Below are positions 1 through 8,988 of a stretch of 32,709 nt of DNA, piece by piece. The first letter of the stretch is position 1; every line of letters begins with the position of its first letter. The DNA is from Chloroflexota bacterium (GTDB lineage: Bacteria; Chloroflexota; Dehalococcoidia; UBA2247; RBG-13-53-26). The stretch covers positions 1 through 32,709 of the forward strand of contig VGOE01000022.1 of assembly GCA_016876035.1 (NCBI GenBank). The letters are read 5' to 3'. The position numbers and the translations under genes are program-made. The notes under the pieces were generated by a model. That model was not told the DNA's origin. It did not search any database and worked only from the letters and a program-made list of their open reading frames with translations.

Positions 1-129
1 CGTCTCTAGGGCTGAGTTTTACCCCACCGCCACTCAAGAGAACCCCAGAAATCACCTCCACCATGGGCCTGCCATGGCACTCCCATGACACTAAACCCTC
101 AATCGCTGTTTTTGGGTCAAATCGAGGGC

Positions 130-159
130 TTGACAAAGCAAAAGCGATTGTATTATTAT
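130..159 (+). promoter_or_regulatory. rRNA promoter (-35/-10)
   Basis: TTGACA at 130-135 and TATTAT at 154-159 are separated by 18 bp, a good match to a housekeeping sigma promoter. Transcription would start near 166, about 70 nt before the mature 16S and just upstream of the 5' arm of the processing stem. No other strong promoter is visible in bases 1-235, and no gene is supported in that stretch. Confidence 0.75.
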
Positions 160-202
160 TGAAAAACAGCGACTTTCACGTCGGCAGAGCAGTTTTGTTT
201 CT

Positions 203-232
203 AAGGCACCTTAACAACTGGATAGTGGAAGG
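203..232 (+). repeat. 5' arm of the 16S precursor processing stem
   Basis: The segment just before the mature 16S is complementary to 1811-1843 and also to 2560-2595. The shared cores are GCACCTTAAC and GGATAGTGGAAGG. Such long stems bring the two ends of pre-16S together for RNase III-type cleavage (general knowledge). The inner part (CTGGATAGTGGAAGG) matches the first downstream copy better, while the outer part (AAGGCACCTTAAC) matches the second copy better. Confidence 0.75.
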
Positions 233-234
233 AA

Positions 235-1749
<1,515 letters not shown>

Positions 1750-1810
1750 GGGAGTGTATACTCCTAGGTCGGTCTCTCCACCAAATGGAGAGTGCCTATA
1801 GCAAAATTAA

Positions 1811-1843
1811 CCCTCCCTTCCACTATCCAGGGGTTAAGGTGCT
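1811..1843 (+). repeat. 3' arm of the 16S processing stem, copy 1
   Basis: It begins CCCTCCCTTCCACTATCC, continues to GGTTAAGGTG, and is the reverse complement of 203-232 apart from a few bases. It lies 65 bp after the 16S 3' end. A near-identical copy occurs at 2560-2595. The ATG of the M23 peptidase gene lies only 7 bp beyond this copy. A small hairpin (CTCTCC/GGAGAG, 1774-1792) sits between the 16S and the repeat. Confidence 0.75.
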
Positions 1844-1849
1844 CTTCTT

Positions 1850-2527
1850 ATGGACAACCCGGTCATCGTAGATTTCCCCCTTCGGGGAGAATGGGTCGCT
1901 GTTCATACGCCCGCCAAGCGTATTCCCAGCCACGGCACGGATATGCTGGGACAGAGGTATGCCTACGATTTCATCAGGACTGATAACAGGAAGGGCTTAC
2001 ACTACTGCCCCGTGAGCCATTTCCGATTGCTGGTTTTCGGGATACCGGTAAGCCGATGCTATGGCTGGGGAGAGAACGTTTGCGCACCGTTCGATGGTAA
2101 AGTCGCCAAGATGAAAGATGGGCTGAAAGAAAGACAAAGGCTATTCCCCCTCTTAGACCTGCTCATCGTTATCAAGAATATGCTGACCTTCAGCCGAAAT
2201 GATAAGGCTCTACACAGGGTTATGGGTAATTACATTATGTTGGAAAAAGATGATATTTATGCCGCCTTTGCCCATTTGTTACCAGGCTCTATCGAGGTGC
2301 GTCAGGGTCAGGAAGTGAAAGCCGGACAGAGAATAGCCAAAGTGGGGCATACCGGTAATTCAACTGCCCCCCATCTGCACTTTCAGCTTATGGACAGAGC
2401 CGATATCCTCACAGCCAAAGGGGTACCCTGTGCCTTCAAGGAATATGAAGTATTGAAAGATGGTACTTGGCAGAATACAATTGGTAGCATACCCGAATAC
2501 GGCGAGAGAATTCGCTATATGAAATAA
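1850..2527 (+). CDS. M23-family peptidase (LytM-like), no signal peptide
   Basis: A 225-residue protein of the M23 zinc metallopeptidase family, whose members cut peptide cross-links in peptidoglycan. Visible motifs are H28 and D40 (in an HGTDMLGQRYAYDF segment), the GENVCAPFDGKV strand at 74-85 that normally opens the LytM fold, AHL at 141-143, and the HLH zinc motif at 175-177 followed by FQL. No N-terminal signal peptide or membrane segment is visible, so either it is not exported by Sec or the true start differs. A stretch at about 88-125 (rich in K, L and I) looks like an insertion relative to compact LytM domains. The gene sits between two copies of the 16S stem 3' arm, with ATG 7 bp after copy 1 and the stop 32 bp before copy 2. 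It has no clear promoter or Shine-Dalgarno of its own and may be expressed by read-through from the rRNA promoter. The family call is good; the physiological role is unknown. Confidence 0.8.
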   Translation: MDNPVIVDFPLRGEWVAVHTPAKRIPSHGTDMLGQRYAYDFIRTDNRKGLHYCPVSHFRLLVFGIPVSRCYGWGENVCAPFDGKVAKMKDGLKERQRLFPLLDLLIVIKNMLTFSRNDKALHRVMGNYIMLEKDDIYAAFAHLLPGSIEVRQGQEVKAGQRIAKVGHTGNSTAPHLHFQLMDRADILTAKGVPCAFKEYEVLKDGTWQNTIGSIPEYGERIRYMK

Positions 2528-2559
2528 GCATTTCTCTCAAATGAGACGAGTCCAGTTTG

Positions 2560-2595
2560 CCCTCCCTTCCACTATCCCGAGGGTTAAGGTGCCTT
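2560..2595 (+). repeat. 3' arm of the 16S processing stem, copy 2
   Basis: A second copy of the 1811-1843 repeat, 749 bp downstream and in the same orientation, with one or two differing bases in the middle. Its distal part (GTTAAGGTGCCTT) pairs with 203-215 over more bases than copy 1 does. The two copies bracket the peptidase gene as direct repeats. Confidence 0.75.
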
Positions 2596-2652
2596 CCTTT
2601 ACTGGCCCGCCTGGGGCCCCGTGTTACTTCCGCTTATTCCCCCTTCTGTAGC

Positions 2653-2982
2653 CTAAGCCCGCGCAGCATCATACGCTTGGAGTGCTATTGGCAAGACCTG
2701 TGTGACACCATTCCCGGCTGCGGGCAATCCAATCAATATGGCGCTAATAACTTCTTCACGAGACGCACCCGACTGCTTAGCCAACTGTGTATGGAAGGGC
2801 ACCCCACCTTCCAGCCGCAAAGCCGCCAAGACAGCCAAATACGCCAGGTGTTCAGTCTTCTTGTCCAAAGCACTGGCATCGTCGAGACCCTGAACTGTTG
2901 CCATCCACGCTTCTGCATGCTTTGGAGCCTCTTTCATAAATGTCTGAAATGCCTTGCTGACCGCCGGTTGTTGGTTGCTCAT
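2653..2982 (-). CDS. Carboxymuconolactone decarboxylase / AhpD-like protein without the redox cysteines
   Basis: A 109-residue, mostly helical protein of the CMD/AhpD superfamily. The signature region reads VPFHTQLAKQSGASREEV at about residues 61-78 (helix with His, then the G-A-S-x-E-E turn), followed by a second helical block (AILIGLPAAGNGVTQVLPIAL). Members with a CxxC motif act as alkylhydroperoxidases. Here the protein has no cysteine at all, so a peroxidase role through that motif is excluded and the activity is unknown. A strong Shine-Dalgarno (GGAGGGG, about 10 bp upstream) supports the ATG at 2982. It is encoded opposite to its neighbours, stands alone, and converges with the M23 gene. 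Confidence 0.8.
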   Translation of the reverse strand: MSNQQPAVSKAFQTFMKEAPKHAEAWMATVQGLDDASALDKKTEHLAYLAVLAALRLEGGVPFHTQLAKQSGASREEVISAILIGLPAAGNGVTQVLPIALQAYDAARA

Positions 2983-3606
2983 CTACATCCCCTCCTTTCC
3001 AGTCAATGAGTTCCGCGACGCAAAGAAGTGGGGGAAATTCGACCCTGATTTGTATCCATAACTATACCGTTCCGAACCTGCATCGTCTAGAAGGGTTCCT
3101 TGTGTTATGCCACCTGATTCAGGCAGCTACTATACTCTAAGTGGCGGGCCATTAGCTCATCAGGTTAGAACGCAGTCCTGACAACACTGAGGTCCATGTT
3201 TCGGCACCAGGAAAGCCCCAACACAGTGCACGGCATCAATAGATCCCCAACCGTCTCCCAGAGGGCTCCTTCAGGCGGCACGGGCCACTTGTCGCCAACC
3301 ACGTAGAAAACTCCACGGTGGCAGGTTTTGGTCGAATAGCCAAATGGGGAAAGGGAACATATCCGACTTGAGTCCGCCGACGGCAAGATCATGGCTCGTA
3401 TGCAGAGGCACTGCAAGGAGAGGCCTCCAGACATGACTTGATCGGGCTGTCTTCCCAGGTTTCGCCCTTTTGATGACAACATGTGGTAACATGAAAGTGA
3501 GCCTAAGTGCCACCGTTGCAGAATGCGAGCCGATTCAAGGAAGATCAAGAAGCAAGTCCTGGAAAGGCTGTGCTGGCAGGTCGGTTAGTAAAATATTTGC
3601 CAAATC
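2983..3606. other. Gene-poor stretch between the AhpD-like gene and the tRNA-Ser pair
   Basis: About 620 bp. The only structure I can support is the tRNA-Ile-like fossil at 3146-3219. The open frames here (for example a minus-strand frame at 3165-3548) have no family resemblance, no good ribosome-binding site and cross the tRNA fossil, so I do not call them. I found no recognisable 23S rRNA. Confidence 0.5.
3146..3219 (+). pseudogene. tRNA-Ile-like sequence, decayed
   Basis: The 74 bases fit the tRNA layout exactly in segment lengths: acceptor 7, TA, D-stem GCTC, a 9-nt loop containing GGTTA, anticodon stem CAGTC, loop CTGACAA, variable AGGTC, T-arm with TTCG, acceptor. The sequence most resembles tRNA-Ile(GAT), but the anticodon position reads GAC. 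The acceptor stem keeps 5 of 7 pairs, the T-stem 3 of 5, and the D-stem has a mismatch (GAAC). Such losses make a working tRNA unlikely. tRNA-Ile is the usual tRNA of 16S-23S spacers, so this may be a relic of a former spacer. It lies 1.4 kb after the 16S. Confidence 0.5.
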
Positions 3607-3635
3607 TTGCCTCATGGTAAGCCTTAGGGTAAAAT
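3607..3635 (+). promoter_or_regulatory. Promoter of the tRNA-Ser pair
   Basis: TTGCCT at 3607-3612 and TAAAAT at 3630-3635 with a 17-bp spacer. The predicted start (about 3642) lies only a few bases before the mature 5' end of the first tRNA-Ser. Confidence 0.6.
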
Positions 3636-3644
3636 CTGTGCTTT

Positions 3645-3731
3645 GGAGAGGTGACCGAGAGGCTCATGGTGCCGCTCTCGAAAAGCGGTCTCGTCTTATG
3701 GCGAGCGTGGGTTCGAATCCCACCCTCTCCG
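3645..3731 (+). tRNA. tRNA-Ser (CGA)
   Basis: An 87-nt class II tRNA. The acceptor stem GGAGAGG pairs with CCTCTCC, the anticodon stem CCGCT/AGCGG encloses loop CTCGAAA (anticodon CGA), there is a long variable arm typical of tRNA-Ser, and the T-arm is GTGGG-TTCGAAT-CCCAC. The discriminator base is G, as usual for serine. CCA is not encoded. It is separated by 3 bp from a second tRNA-Ser, so the two are surely co-transcribed. Confidence 0.95.
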
Positions 3732-3734
3732 GGT

Positions 3735-3820
3735 GGAGAGGTGCTGGAGTGGACTATCAGGCGCGCCTGGAGAGCGCGTGTCGCTTATGGCGACCGTGGG
3801 TTCGAATCCCACCCTCTCCG
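3735..3820 (+). tRNA. tRNA-Ser (GGA)
   Basis: An 86-nt class II tRNA. It has the same acceptor and T-arm sequences as the preceding tRNA, the anticodon stem CGCGC/GCGCG encloses loop CTGGAGA (anticodon GGA), and the long variable arm is TGTCGCTTATGGCGAC. The discriminator is G and CCA is not encoded. The near-identity of the ends with the CGA gene suggests tandem duplication followed by divergence of the middle. Confidence 0.95.
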
Positions 3821-3881
3821 CTTGCTCCAACTGCTCGCCCACTCCGGGGGTACTTTGTATCCGATGCAGTTGTATGATAAC

Positions 3882-3893
3882 ATTAGCGCTAAT
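3882..3893. promoter_or_regulatory. Perfect 12-bp palindrome, possible operator
   Basis: ATTAGCGCTAAT lies in an AT-rich patch about 130 bp before the radical SAM gene, between the tRNA pair and that gene. It could be a binding site for a dimeric regulator. I could not fit a convincing -35/-10 pair around it, so the role is a guess. Confidence 0.3.
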
Positions 3894-4021
3894 ATTGACA
3901 TGATATGAACATAAGAAACGCAGAGCATTCCCTTTGGGAAGGACTTCTCCTTTCTCACCAAAGGACGAACAAGTTGATAAACGATCTTGAACAATATGGG
4001 TAAACAGGAGAGTGTTAACAG

Positions 4022-5323
4022 ATGAAGATTTCCTTTGTGGAGCCGCGGGCCCCCTTTTACAACTTCTACACCAGCGTCATCGGGCACATGCCCATGCTCG
4101 GCCCAATCTACCTTGGCACTATACTCCACAGAGACGGTCATGACGTGAGGATGTTCAATGAGAACGCCAAGAATCTCGATTACGGGGTGATCCAAGATTC
4201 AGATGTCTTGGCCATCTCCATCATGACCGCCACTGCGCCCCGGGGTTACGAGATAGCCCAAGCCTTTCGGTCGCTCAACCCCAAAGGGAGAATCATCATG
4301 GGCGGCTGCCACGCCACCTTCATGCCGGAAGAGGCGCTTCAGTATGCAGACCACGTGGTCACCGGTGAGGGGGAATTGGTAATCTCCGACCTTGTCAAGC
4401 ATGGAGGGGAAAAGATTGTACAAGGCAGCCATGTGGAAGACCTCGATAAGTTGCCTTTCCCTGATTTTTCACTGATGTTCGGAGTCGAAAGGCCGCTCAT
4501 CACCTCAGTGTCTACCTCCAGGGGCTGCCCTAATGACTGCAACTTTTGCTCCGTTAGTCCGATGTTCGGGCGAAAATACAGGATTCGAAGCGCCGAGAGT
4601 GTGTTTCAGGAGCTATCACGGTTCAAGCACAGGCACGTCTTTTTCTGTGATGATAATTTCGGCGTCAACAGGCGTGTAACAAAGGAGTTGCTAAACTTGA
4701 TGATCGAAAATGGGGTAACGCCAAAGTGGACGGCCGAGAGCAGCGTGAACATCGCCAAAGACGAGGAGATGCTAGAGCTGATGAGGCGAGCTGGTTGTTC
4801 CCGGTTGTGCATTGGTTTTGAGTCCATGGATGCGGACACGTTGAAGAAGTATGGGAAAAGGCAGACGCCTGAGGATGTCAAGAGCTGCATCAAGGTGCTG
4901 CACAAGCATGGCATCAGGGTTCACGGCATGTTCATTTCAGAGGGATACTCTGACATCTACCACAGGTTAGGGATCGATACCCTTCAATTGACCATACTGA
5001 CGCCCATTATTGGTAGCAGGCTTCATAGGGCTGTGAAAGAAGCCGGCCAGTTTCTAACGCAGATTTATCCCAGGGACTGGAAGCTATTTGATGGTACGCA
5101 CGTGGTTCACTGGCCAGATCGTATGTCACCTCTGGAGATGCAGAAGCAGTCAGTCAGGGCAATGAAGAAATTCTACTCGCGGATCAATATGATGAAGATG
5201 CTGATCAAGGGTAGGTACCAGGACTATTGCATCCGGCGTGAGGGACGTCGACTAATCAATAAGTGGGAGAAACAGAACAAAGAATACCTCTTGTGGCTGA
5301 AAAGGGGTCTTGTTCAGGGCTGA
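4022..5323 (+). CDS. B12-binding-type radical SAM protein (BchE/P-methylase-like)
   Basis: A 433-residue cytosolic protein. The N-terminal half resembles a cobalamin-binding Rossmann domain (LGPIYLGTIL, then GGCHATFMPEEAL at 94-106, and GEGE at 115-118), although the classic DxHxxG cobalamin motif is not evident. The radical SAM core begins at about 160 with SRGCPNDCNFCSV; C169, C173 and C176 would bind the [4Fe-4S] cluster. Later core motifs are FCDDNFGVN (208-216), the IGFES strand (264-268) and QLTILTPIIGS (322-332). Relatives carry out methylation or cyclisation steps on unactivated carbons; the substrate here cannot be told. At about residues 303-316 (GMFISEGYSDIYHRLG) the loop that usually contains a longer helix seems about 12-14 residues short, a possible in-frame deletion. 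The ATG is preceded by AGGAG (4006-4010). The reading frame ends just before dprA. Confidence 0.85.
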   Translation: MKISFVEPRAPFYNFYTSVIGHMPMLGPIYLGTILHRDGHDVRMFNENAKNLDYGVIQDSDVLAISIMTATAPRGYEIAQAFRSLNPKGRIIMGGCHATFMPEEALQYADHVVTGEGELVISDLVKHGGEKIVQGSHVEDLDKLPFPDFSLMFGVERPLITSVSTSRGCPNDCNFCSVSPMFGRKYRIRSAESVFQELSRFKHRHVFFCDDNFGVNRRVTKELLNLMIENGVTPKWTAESSVNIAKDEEMLELMRRAGCSRLCIGFESMDADTLKKYGKRQTPEDVKSCIKVLHKHGIRVHGMFISEGYSDIYHRLGIDTLQLTILTPIIGSRLHRAVKEAGQFLTQIYPRDWKLFDGTHVVHWPDRMSPLEMQKQSVRAMKKFYSRINMMKMLIKGRYQDYCIRREGRRLINKWEKQNKEYLLWLKRGLVQG

Positions 5324-5337
5324 AATCCTTTGGCAAC

Positions 5338-6426
5338 ATGGACTTGAGCGAGGCAAGATATTGGGTGGGGTTCAATCTTATCCCAGGAATTGGCCGGATA
5401 AAGCTTTCGCTCCTTGAGGCCTATTTCGGCGACCTGGAAAGGGCATGGCATGCCCCAGCGGCTGAGTTCAAGGCTGCCGGTCTTGATACTAAATCTACAG
5501 AGGCGATTGTTAGTCTGCGTGGCCAAATATCCCTGGACGATGAGCTAGAGAAGCTGACGCGCTACGGGGTGACAGTGATCACCGGGAACGACTCCACCTA
5601 TCCCCGGCGACTTAAGGAAACCTATGACTGGCCACCCTTGCTTTATGTGAGGGGTACACTTACTCCCGAAGACGAGTGCGCTCTTGCTGTGGTCGGCACA
5701 CGGCGTGCTTCTATCTACGGACGACAGGCAACTGAAGAAATCGTTGCCGATCTAGCCCATAGCGGAATCACTATTGTCAGCGGGTTGGCAAAAGGCATTG
5801 ATGCTATAGCTCATCGAACAGCTCTTCAGTCTGGAGGGCGGACCATTGCTGTGGCTGGCTGCGGACTGGATCTCGTTTATCCCAGTGACCACGTAGCCCT
5901 GGCTCGACAGATTATGGAGCGTGGTGCTCTGATTAGTGAGTTCCCTCTGGGCACCCGACCCAAAGCCGAGCATTTTCCGCAGCGGAATCGTATCATTAGT
6001 GGCATAAGTCTGGGTGTGCTGGTGGTGGAGGCAGGAGAGAAAAGTGGCGCCCTGAATACGGCCCATTGGGCGGCAGAGCAAAATCGGGATGTCTTCGCTG
6101 TTCCTGGCAGTATCTTTTCCCCTGCCAGCAGAGGCACCAACCACCTTATTCAGGAAGGCGCGAAGCTGGTCTGCCACTCCAGCGACATCTTGGAGGAGTT
6201 GAATCTCAGTATGATGGCACAACAGCTAGAGATGAAGGAGATCACCACTCCAGTTACTGATACGGAGGCGCAACTTTTGACGTGCCTTTCCAGGGAGGCA
6301 ACTCATATTGACGACGTCTGCCGTCACACCGGTCTTCCCGTAGCCACAGTGACCAGTACCCTGGCAATGCTGGAATTGAAAGGACTGGCAAAACAGGTAG
6401 GTGGCATGAACTATGTGCTGGCCTGA
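5338..6426 (+). CDS. dprA: DNA-processing protein DprA
   Basis: Single-stranded-DNA-binding protein that loads RecA during uptake of foreign DNA; it is also widely kept in bacteria not known to be transformable. The 362-residue length is normal. An N-terminal helix-hairpin-helix-like segment (LIPGIGRIKL, 14-23) is followed by the Rossmann-type DprA domain with VVGTRRAS (118-125), SGLAKGID (148-155), GCGLDLVYP (174-182), FPQRNRIISG (213-222) and GSGxx-like EKSGALNTA (234-242). A C-terminal winged-helix domain spans about 305-362. I chose the ATG at 5338 because homology starts there (MDLSEARYWVGFN). The longer frame from 5263 would overlap the radical SAM gene by 60 bp with no conserved sequence. 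Spacing to topA is 49 bp, and dprA-topA adjacency is a common bacterial arrangement. Confidence 0.95.
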   Translation: MDLSEARYWVGFNLIPGIGRIKLSLLEAYFGDLERAWHAPAAEFKAAGLDTKSTEAIVSLRGQISLDDELEKLTRYGVTVITGNDSTYPRRLKETYDWPPLLYVRGTLTPEDECALAVVGTRRASIYGRQATEEIVADLAHSGITIVSGLAKGIDAIAHRTALQSGGRTIAVAGCGLDLVYPSDHVALARQIMERGALISEFPLGTRPKAEHFPQRNRIISGISLGVLVVEAGEKSGALNTAHWAAEQNRDVFAVPGSIFSPASRGTNHLIQEGAKLVCHSSDILEELNLSMMAQQLEMKEITTPVTDTEAQLLTCLSREATHIDDVCRHTGLPVATVTSTLAMLELKGLAKQVGGMNYVLA

Positions 6427-6475
6427 AGGGACAGAGTCTAGACTCCCGTTATCCTGGAGATCTGTATCATAGAAA

Positions 6476-8386
6476 ATGGTTGATAAGCTCGTCATAGTAG
6501 AGTCTCCTGCCAAAGCAAAGAGCATCGGCAAGATCTTGGGCAGGAGCTATAGTATCAAGGCATCCGTAGGCCATGTGCGAGACTTACCGCAGTGGGGCCT
6601 CGGCGTGGATGTAAAGAACGGCTTTGCCCCCAGGTACGAGGTTCCCAAGGCAAAGAAAAAGGTAGTCAAGGAGTTGAAGGAGGCAGCCAGAAAAGCCAAG
6701 TCGGTATATTTGGCCACAGACCCAGACCGGGAGGGAGAGGCCATCGCCTGGCACCTGGTGGCCGCAGCCGAACTGGATGGAGTTGAGAAGCATCGCGTGG
6801 TCTTTCACGAGATAACCGAACAGGCCATCAAGAACGCCTTTCGTCATTCGCGCCAGATCGATATGCACTTAGTGGATGCTCAGCAGGCCAGGCGGGTGCT
6901 GGATCGGCTGGTAGGTTACAAGGTAAGCCCCCTCCTGGGGAGCAAGGTTAGAAGAGGTCTTTCGGCTGGCAGGGTGCAATCCGTGGCTTTGCGGATGATT
7001 GTGGAACGAGAGCGCGAAATCCAGAGTTTTGTTCCCCAGGAGTACTGGACTATCGAAGCCGAGCTAAGCAAGTTCACAGACGCCAAACCTCCCAGCTTCA
7101 GAGCCAAGCTTGCTGGAATCAAGGACAAGGGCGAAAAGTTGAAGCTCAACTCTGAAGAAGACGCCAAACCAGTTGTCCAGCAACTCAGGAAGGCAACCTA
7201 CTTGGTCACCCAGGTAAAGAAGAAGAGGCTCAGTCGTCAGCCCGCCCCGCCTTTCATCACCAGCACTCTTCAGCAGGAAGCCTGGCGCAAGCTTCACTTT
7301 ACTGCCGATCGTACCATGTCTGTTGCACAGCAACTCTACGAGGGATTACCCCTTGGGCCAGAGGGGCAGGTGGGACTCATCACCTATATGCGTACCGATT
7401 CGACCAGGGTGGCAGATTCAGCTATGCAAGAGACTCGCCAGTACGTAGCTGAGAAATACGGGGCTGAGTTCCTCCCTTCTAAGCCTCGCCTATTCACCAG
7501 GAAAGCCAAGGGAGCTCAGGAGGCACATGAAGCTATCCGGCCCACAAAGGCAGACCGCGAACCGGACTCTGTCAAACCCTATCTCAGTGCTGAGCAGGCC
7601 AAACTTTATCGGCTTATCTGGGAACGGATGATTGCCAGCCAGATGGCTGCTGCCGTTTTTGATACTACTGCTGTAGACATCGAAGCAAAGCAACCTCAGG
7701 AGAGCAAGGTTTATATCTTGAAAGCGACAGGCTCTATATTGCATTTTCCAGGCTTCCTCGTTCTTTACAGCGAGGGGAAAGATGAAGCAGAAGGAGAAGA
7801 GGAAGCCGGGGCTGGTCTTCCGCCACTGGATGAGGGAGAGCGGCTTCGGCTCCTAGACGTTTTACCGGAGCAACATTTTACCCAGCCTCCGCCCCGCTTC
7901 AACGAGGCCACTTTGGTGAAAGCCCTGGAGGAGAGAGGCATCGGACGGCCCAGCACCTATGCTCCTATTATCTCCACTCTGCGGCGGCGCGATTACGTGG
8001 AGAGAAAGAGAGACGGTCGTTTCTACCCCTTGGAGATGGGCTTCGTAGTCAATGACCTGCTGGTGCAGCATTTCCCCAACATTGTTGACACAGGTTTCAC
8101 CGCCAAACTTGAGGAGCAACTGGACGAGATAGCTCGCGGCGAAAGAGGTTGGGTAGGGGCAATAAGCGAGTTCTACGTCCCTTTTGAAGAAACCCTAAGA
8201 CAGGCCAGCGTCAACATGGTGAAGATGAAGCAACCGGACGAGCCAACAGACGAAGTCTGTCCTGAGTGCGGCCGGCCCATGGTGATCAGGACAGGGCGTT
8301 TCGGAAAGTTCCTGGCCTGCAGCGGTTTCCCCAAGTGCAAGACTACCAAGTCACTTAAGGCCAAAGCCGAGGTAGTTTCAGAATAG
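6476..8386 (+). CDS. topA: DNA topoisomerase I (type IA)
   Basis: Relaxes negatively supercoiled DNA by transient cleavage of one strand. It has 636 residues. The Toprim domain starts at the N-terminus with IVESPAKAK (E9) and has the acidic motif TDPDREGE at 81-88. The catalytic tyrosine is Y304 in GLITYMRTDST. A single C-terminal zinc-ribbon is seen at about 595-621 (C595, C598, C615, C621), whereas many topoisomerases I carry two to four, so this is a short-tailed form. The following basic tail (KSLKAKAE) may help DNA binding. The ATG at 6476 begins a typical MVDKLVIVES start; the Shine-Dalgarno is weak (GGAG about 18 bp upstream). It follows dprA in the same direction. Confidence 0.96.
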   Translation: MVDKLVIVESPAKAKSIGKILGRSYSIKASVGHVRDLPQWGLGVDVKNGFAPRYEVPKAKKKVVKELKEAARKAKSVYLATDPDREGEAIAWHLVAAAELDGVEKHRVVFHEITEQAIKNAFRHSRQIDMHLVDAQQARRVLDRLVGYKVSPLLGSKVRRGLSAGRVQSVALRMIVEREREIQSFVPQEYWTIEAELSKFTDAKPPSFRAKLAGIKDKGEKLKLNSEEDAKPVVQQLRKATYLVTQVKKKRLSRQPAPPFITSTLQQEAWRKLHFTADRTMSVAQQLYEGLPLGPEGQVGLITYMRTDSTRVADSAMQETRQYVAEKYGAEFLPSKPRLFTRKAKGAQEAHEAIRPTKADREPDSVKPYLSAEQAKLYRLIWERMIASQMAAAVFDTTAVDIEAKQPQESKVYILKATGSILHFPGFLVLYSEGKDEAEGEEEAGAGLPPLDEGERLRLLDVLPEQHFTQPPPRFNEATLVKALEERGIGRPSTYAPIISTLRRRDYVERKRDGRFYPLEMGFVVNDLLVQHFPNIVDTGFTAKLEEQLDEIARGERGWVGAISEFYVPFEETLRQASVNMVKMKQPDEPTDEVCPECGRPMVIRTGRFGKFLACSGFPKCKTTKSLKAKAEVVSE

Positions 8387-8445
8387 CGATCAGTGTATCA
8401 TGCTATGGGAGGGTTAACAAAAATATGGGGCGGGAGTAAGGAAGG

Positions 8446-8889
8446 ATGAAGATACTGGTAATTCAGGGGCCAAACCTAAATTTTTTAGGGAAACGAATCA
8501 AGGAGATATACGGTGACAAGACGCTAGAGGAGATCAACCGGCTGCTGCAGCAGGTGGGGGGGGAGCTGGGGGTGGAGGTGGTCACGTTTCAGTCGAACAG
8601 CGAGGGTGCGCTGATTGACTTTATACAGAAGGAATCGGCGGCGGCGAAGGGCATAATCATCAACCCGGGGGCATTGACGCATTACGGCTTCTCGCTTCGA
8701 GACGCGCTGGCGGATAGTGGCCTTCCGGTGGTGGAGGTCCACCTGTCCAATATCTACGCCCGTGAGGAATTCCGCCAGAGGTCGGTGATTGCCCCTATTG
8801 CCAGGGGGCAAATCAGCGGCCTGGGCTGGAGAGGGTATATGGCCGCACTGAGAACCCTGGTTTCGGAGTTGAAGGGAGACGCCGCTTAA
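8446..8889 (+). CDS. aroQ: 3-dehydroquinate dehydratase, type II
   Basis: Third step of the shikimate pathway, converting 3-dehydroquinate to 3-dehydroshikimate; the enzyme is a dodecamer in the cytosol. The 147-residue length is typical. Conserved pieces are IQGPNLNFLG (6-15), R17 and Y22 of the active-site loop (EIYG), NPGALTHYG (73-81, N73 and H79), EVHLSN (97-102) and GQISGLGWRGY (121-131). The usual THTS motif reads THYG here, a mild variation. AAGGA lies directly upstream of the ATG. It heads a run of plus-strand genes (M24 peptidase, efp and others), and aroQ next to pepQ-like and efp genes is a common arrangement in bacteria. Confidence 0.95.
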   Translation: MKILVIQGPNLNFLGKRIKEIYGDKTLEEINRLLQQVGGELGVEVVTFQSNSEGALIDFIQKESAAAKGIIINPGALTHYGFSLRDALADSGLPVVEVHLSNIYAREEFRQRSVIAPIARGQISGLGWRGYMAALRTLVSELKGDAA

Positions 8890-8988
8890 CGGCTGGCAAG
8901 CACAGCCGAGTGCGCCGCATTCAGACCCAGGTAGGCCGCACGCCGCAGGAGTCAGGTCAAGCTGACAATCAGCGTCAAAGGCAAGGGC

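Noticed and set aside
3300-3360. Short likeness to the 5' part of 23S rRNA (CACGGTGG and ATGGGGAAA)
   Set aside because: Spacing between the two pieces is wrong (about 30 instead of about 95 nt) and nothing else of 23S follows.
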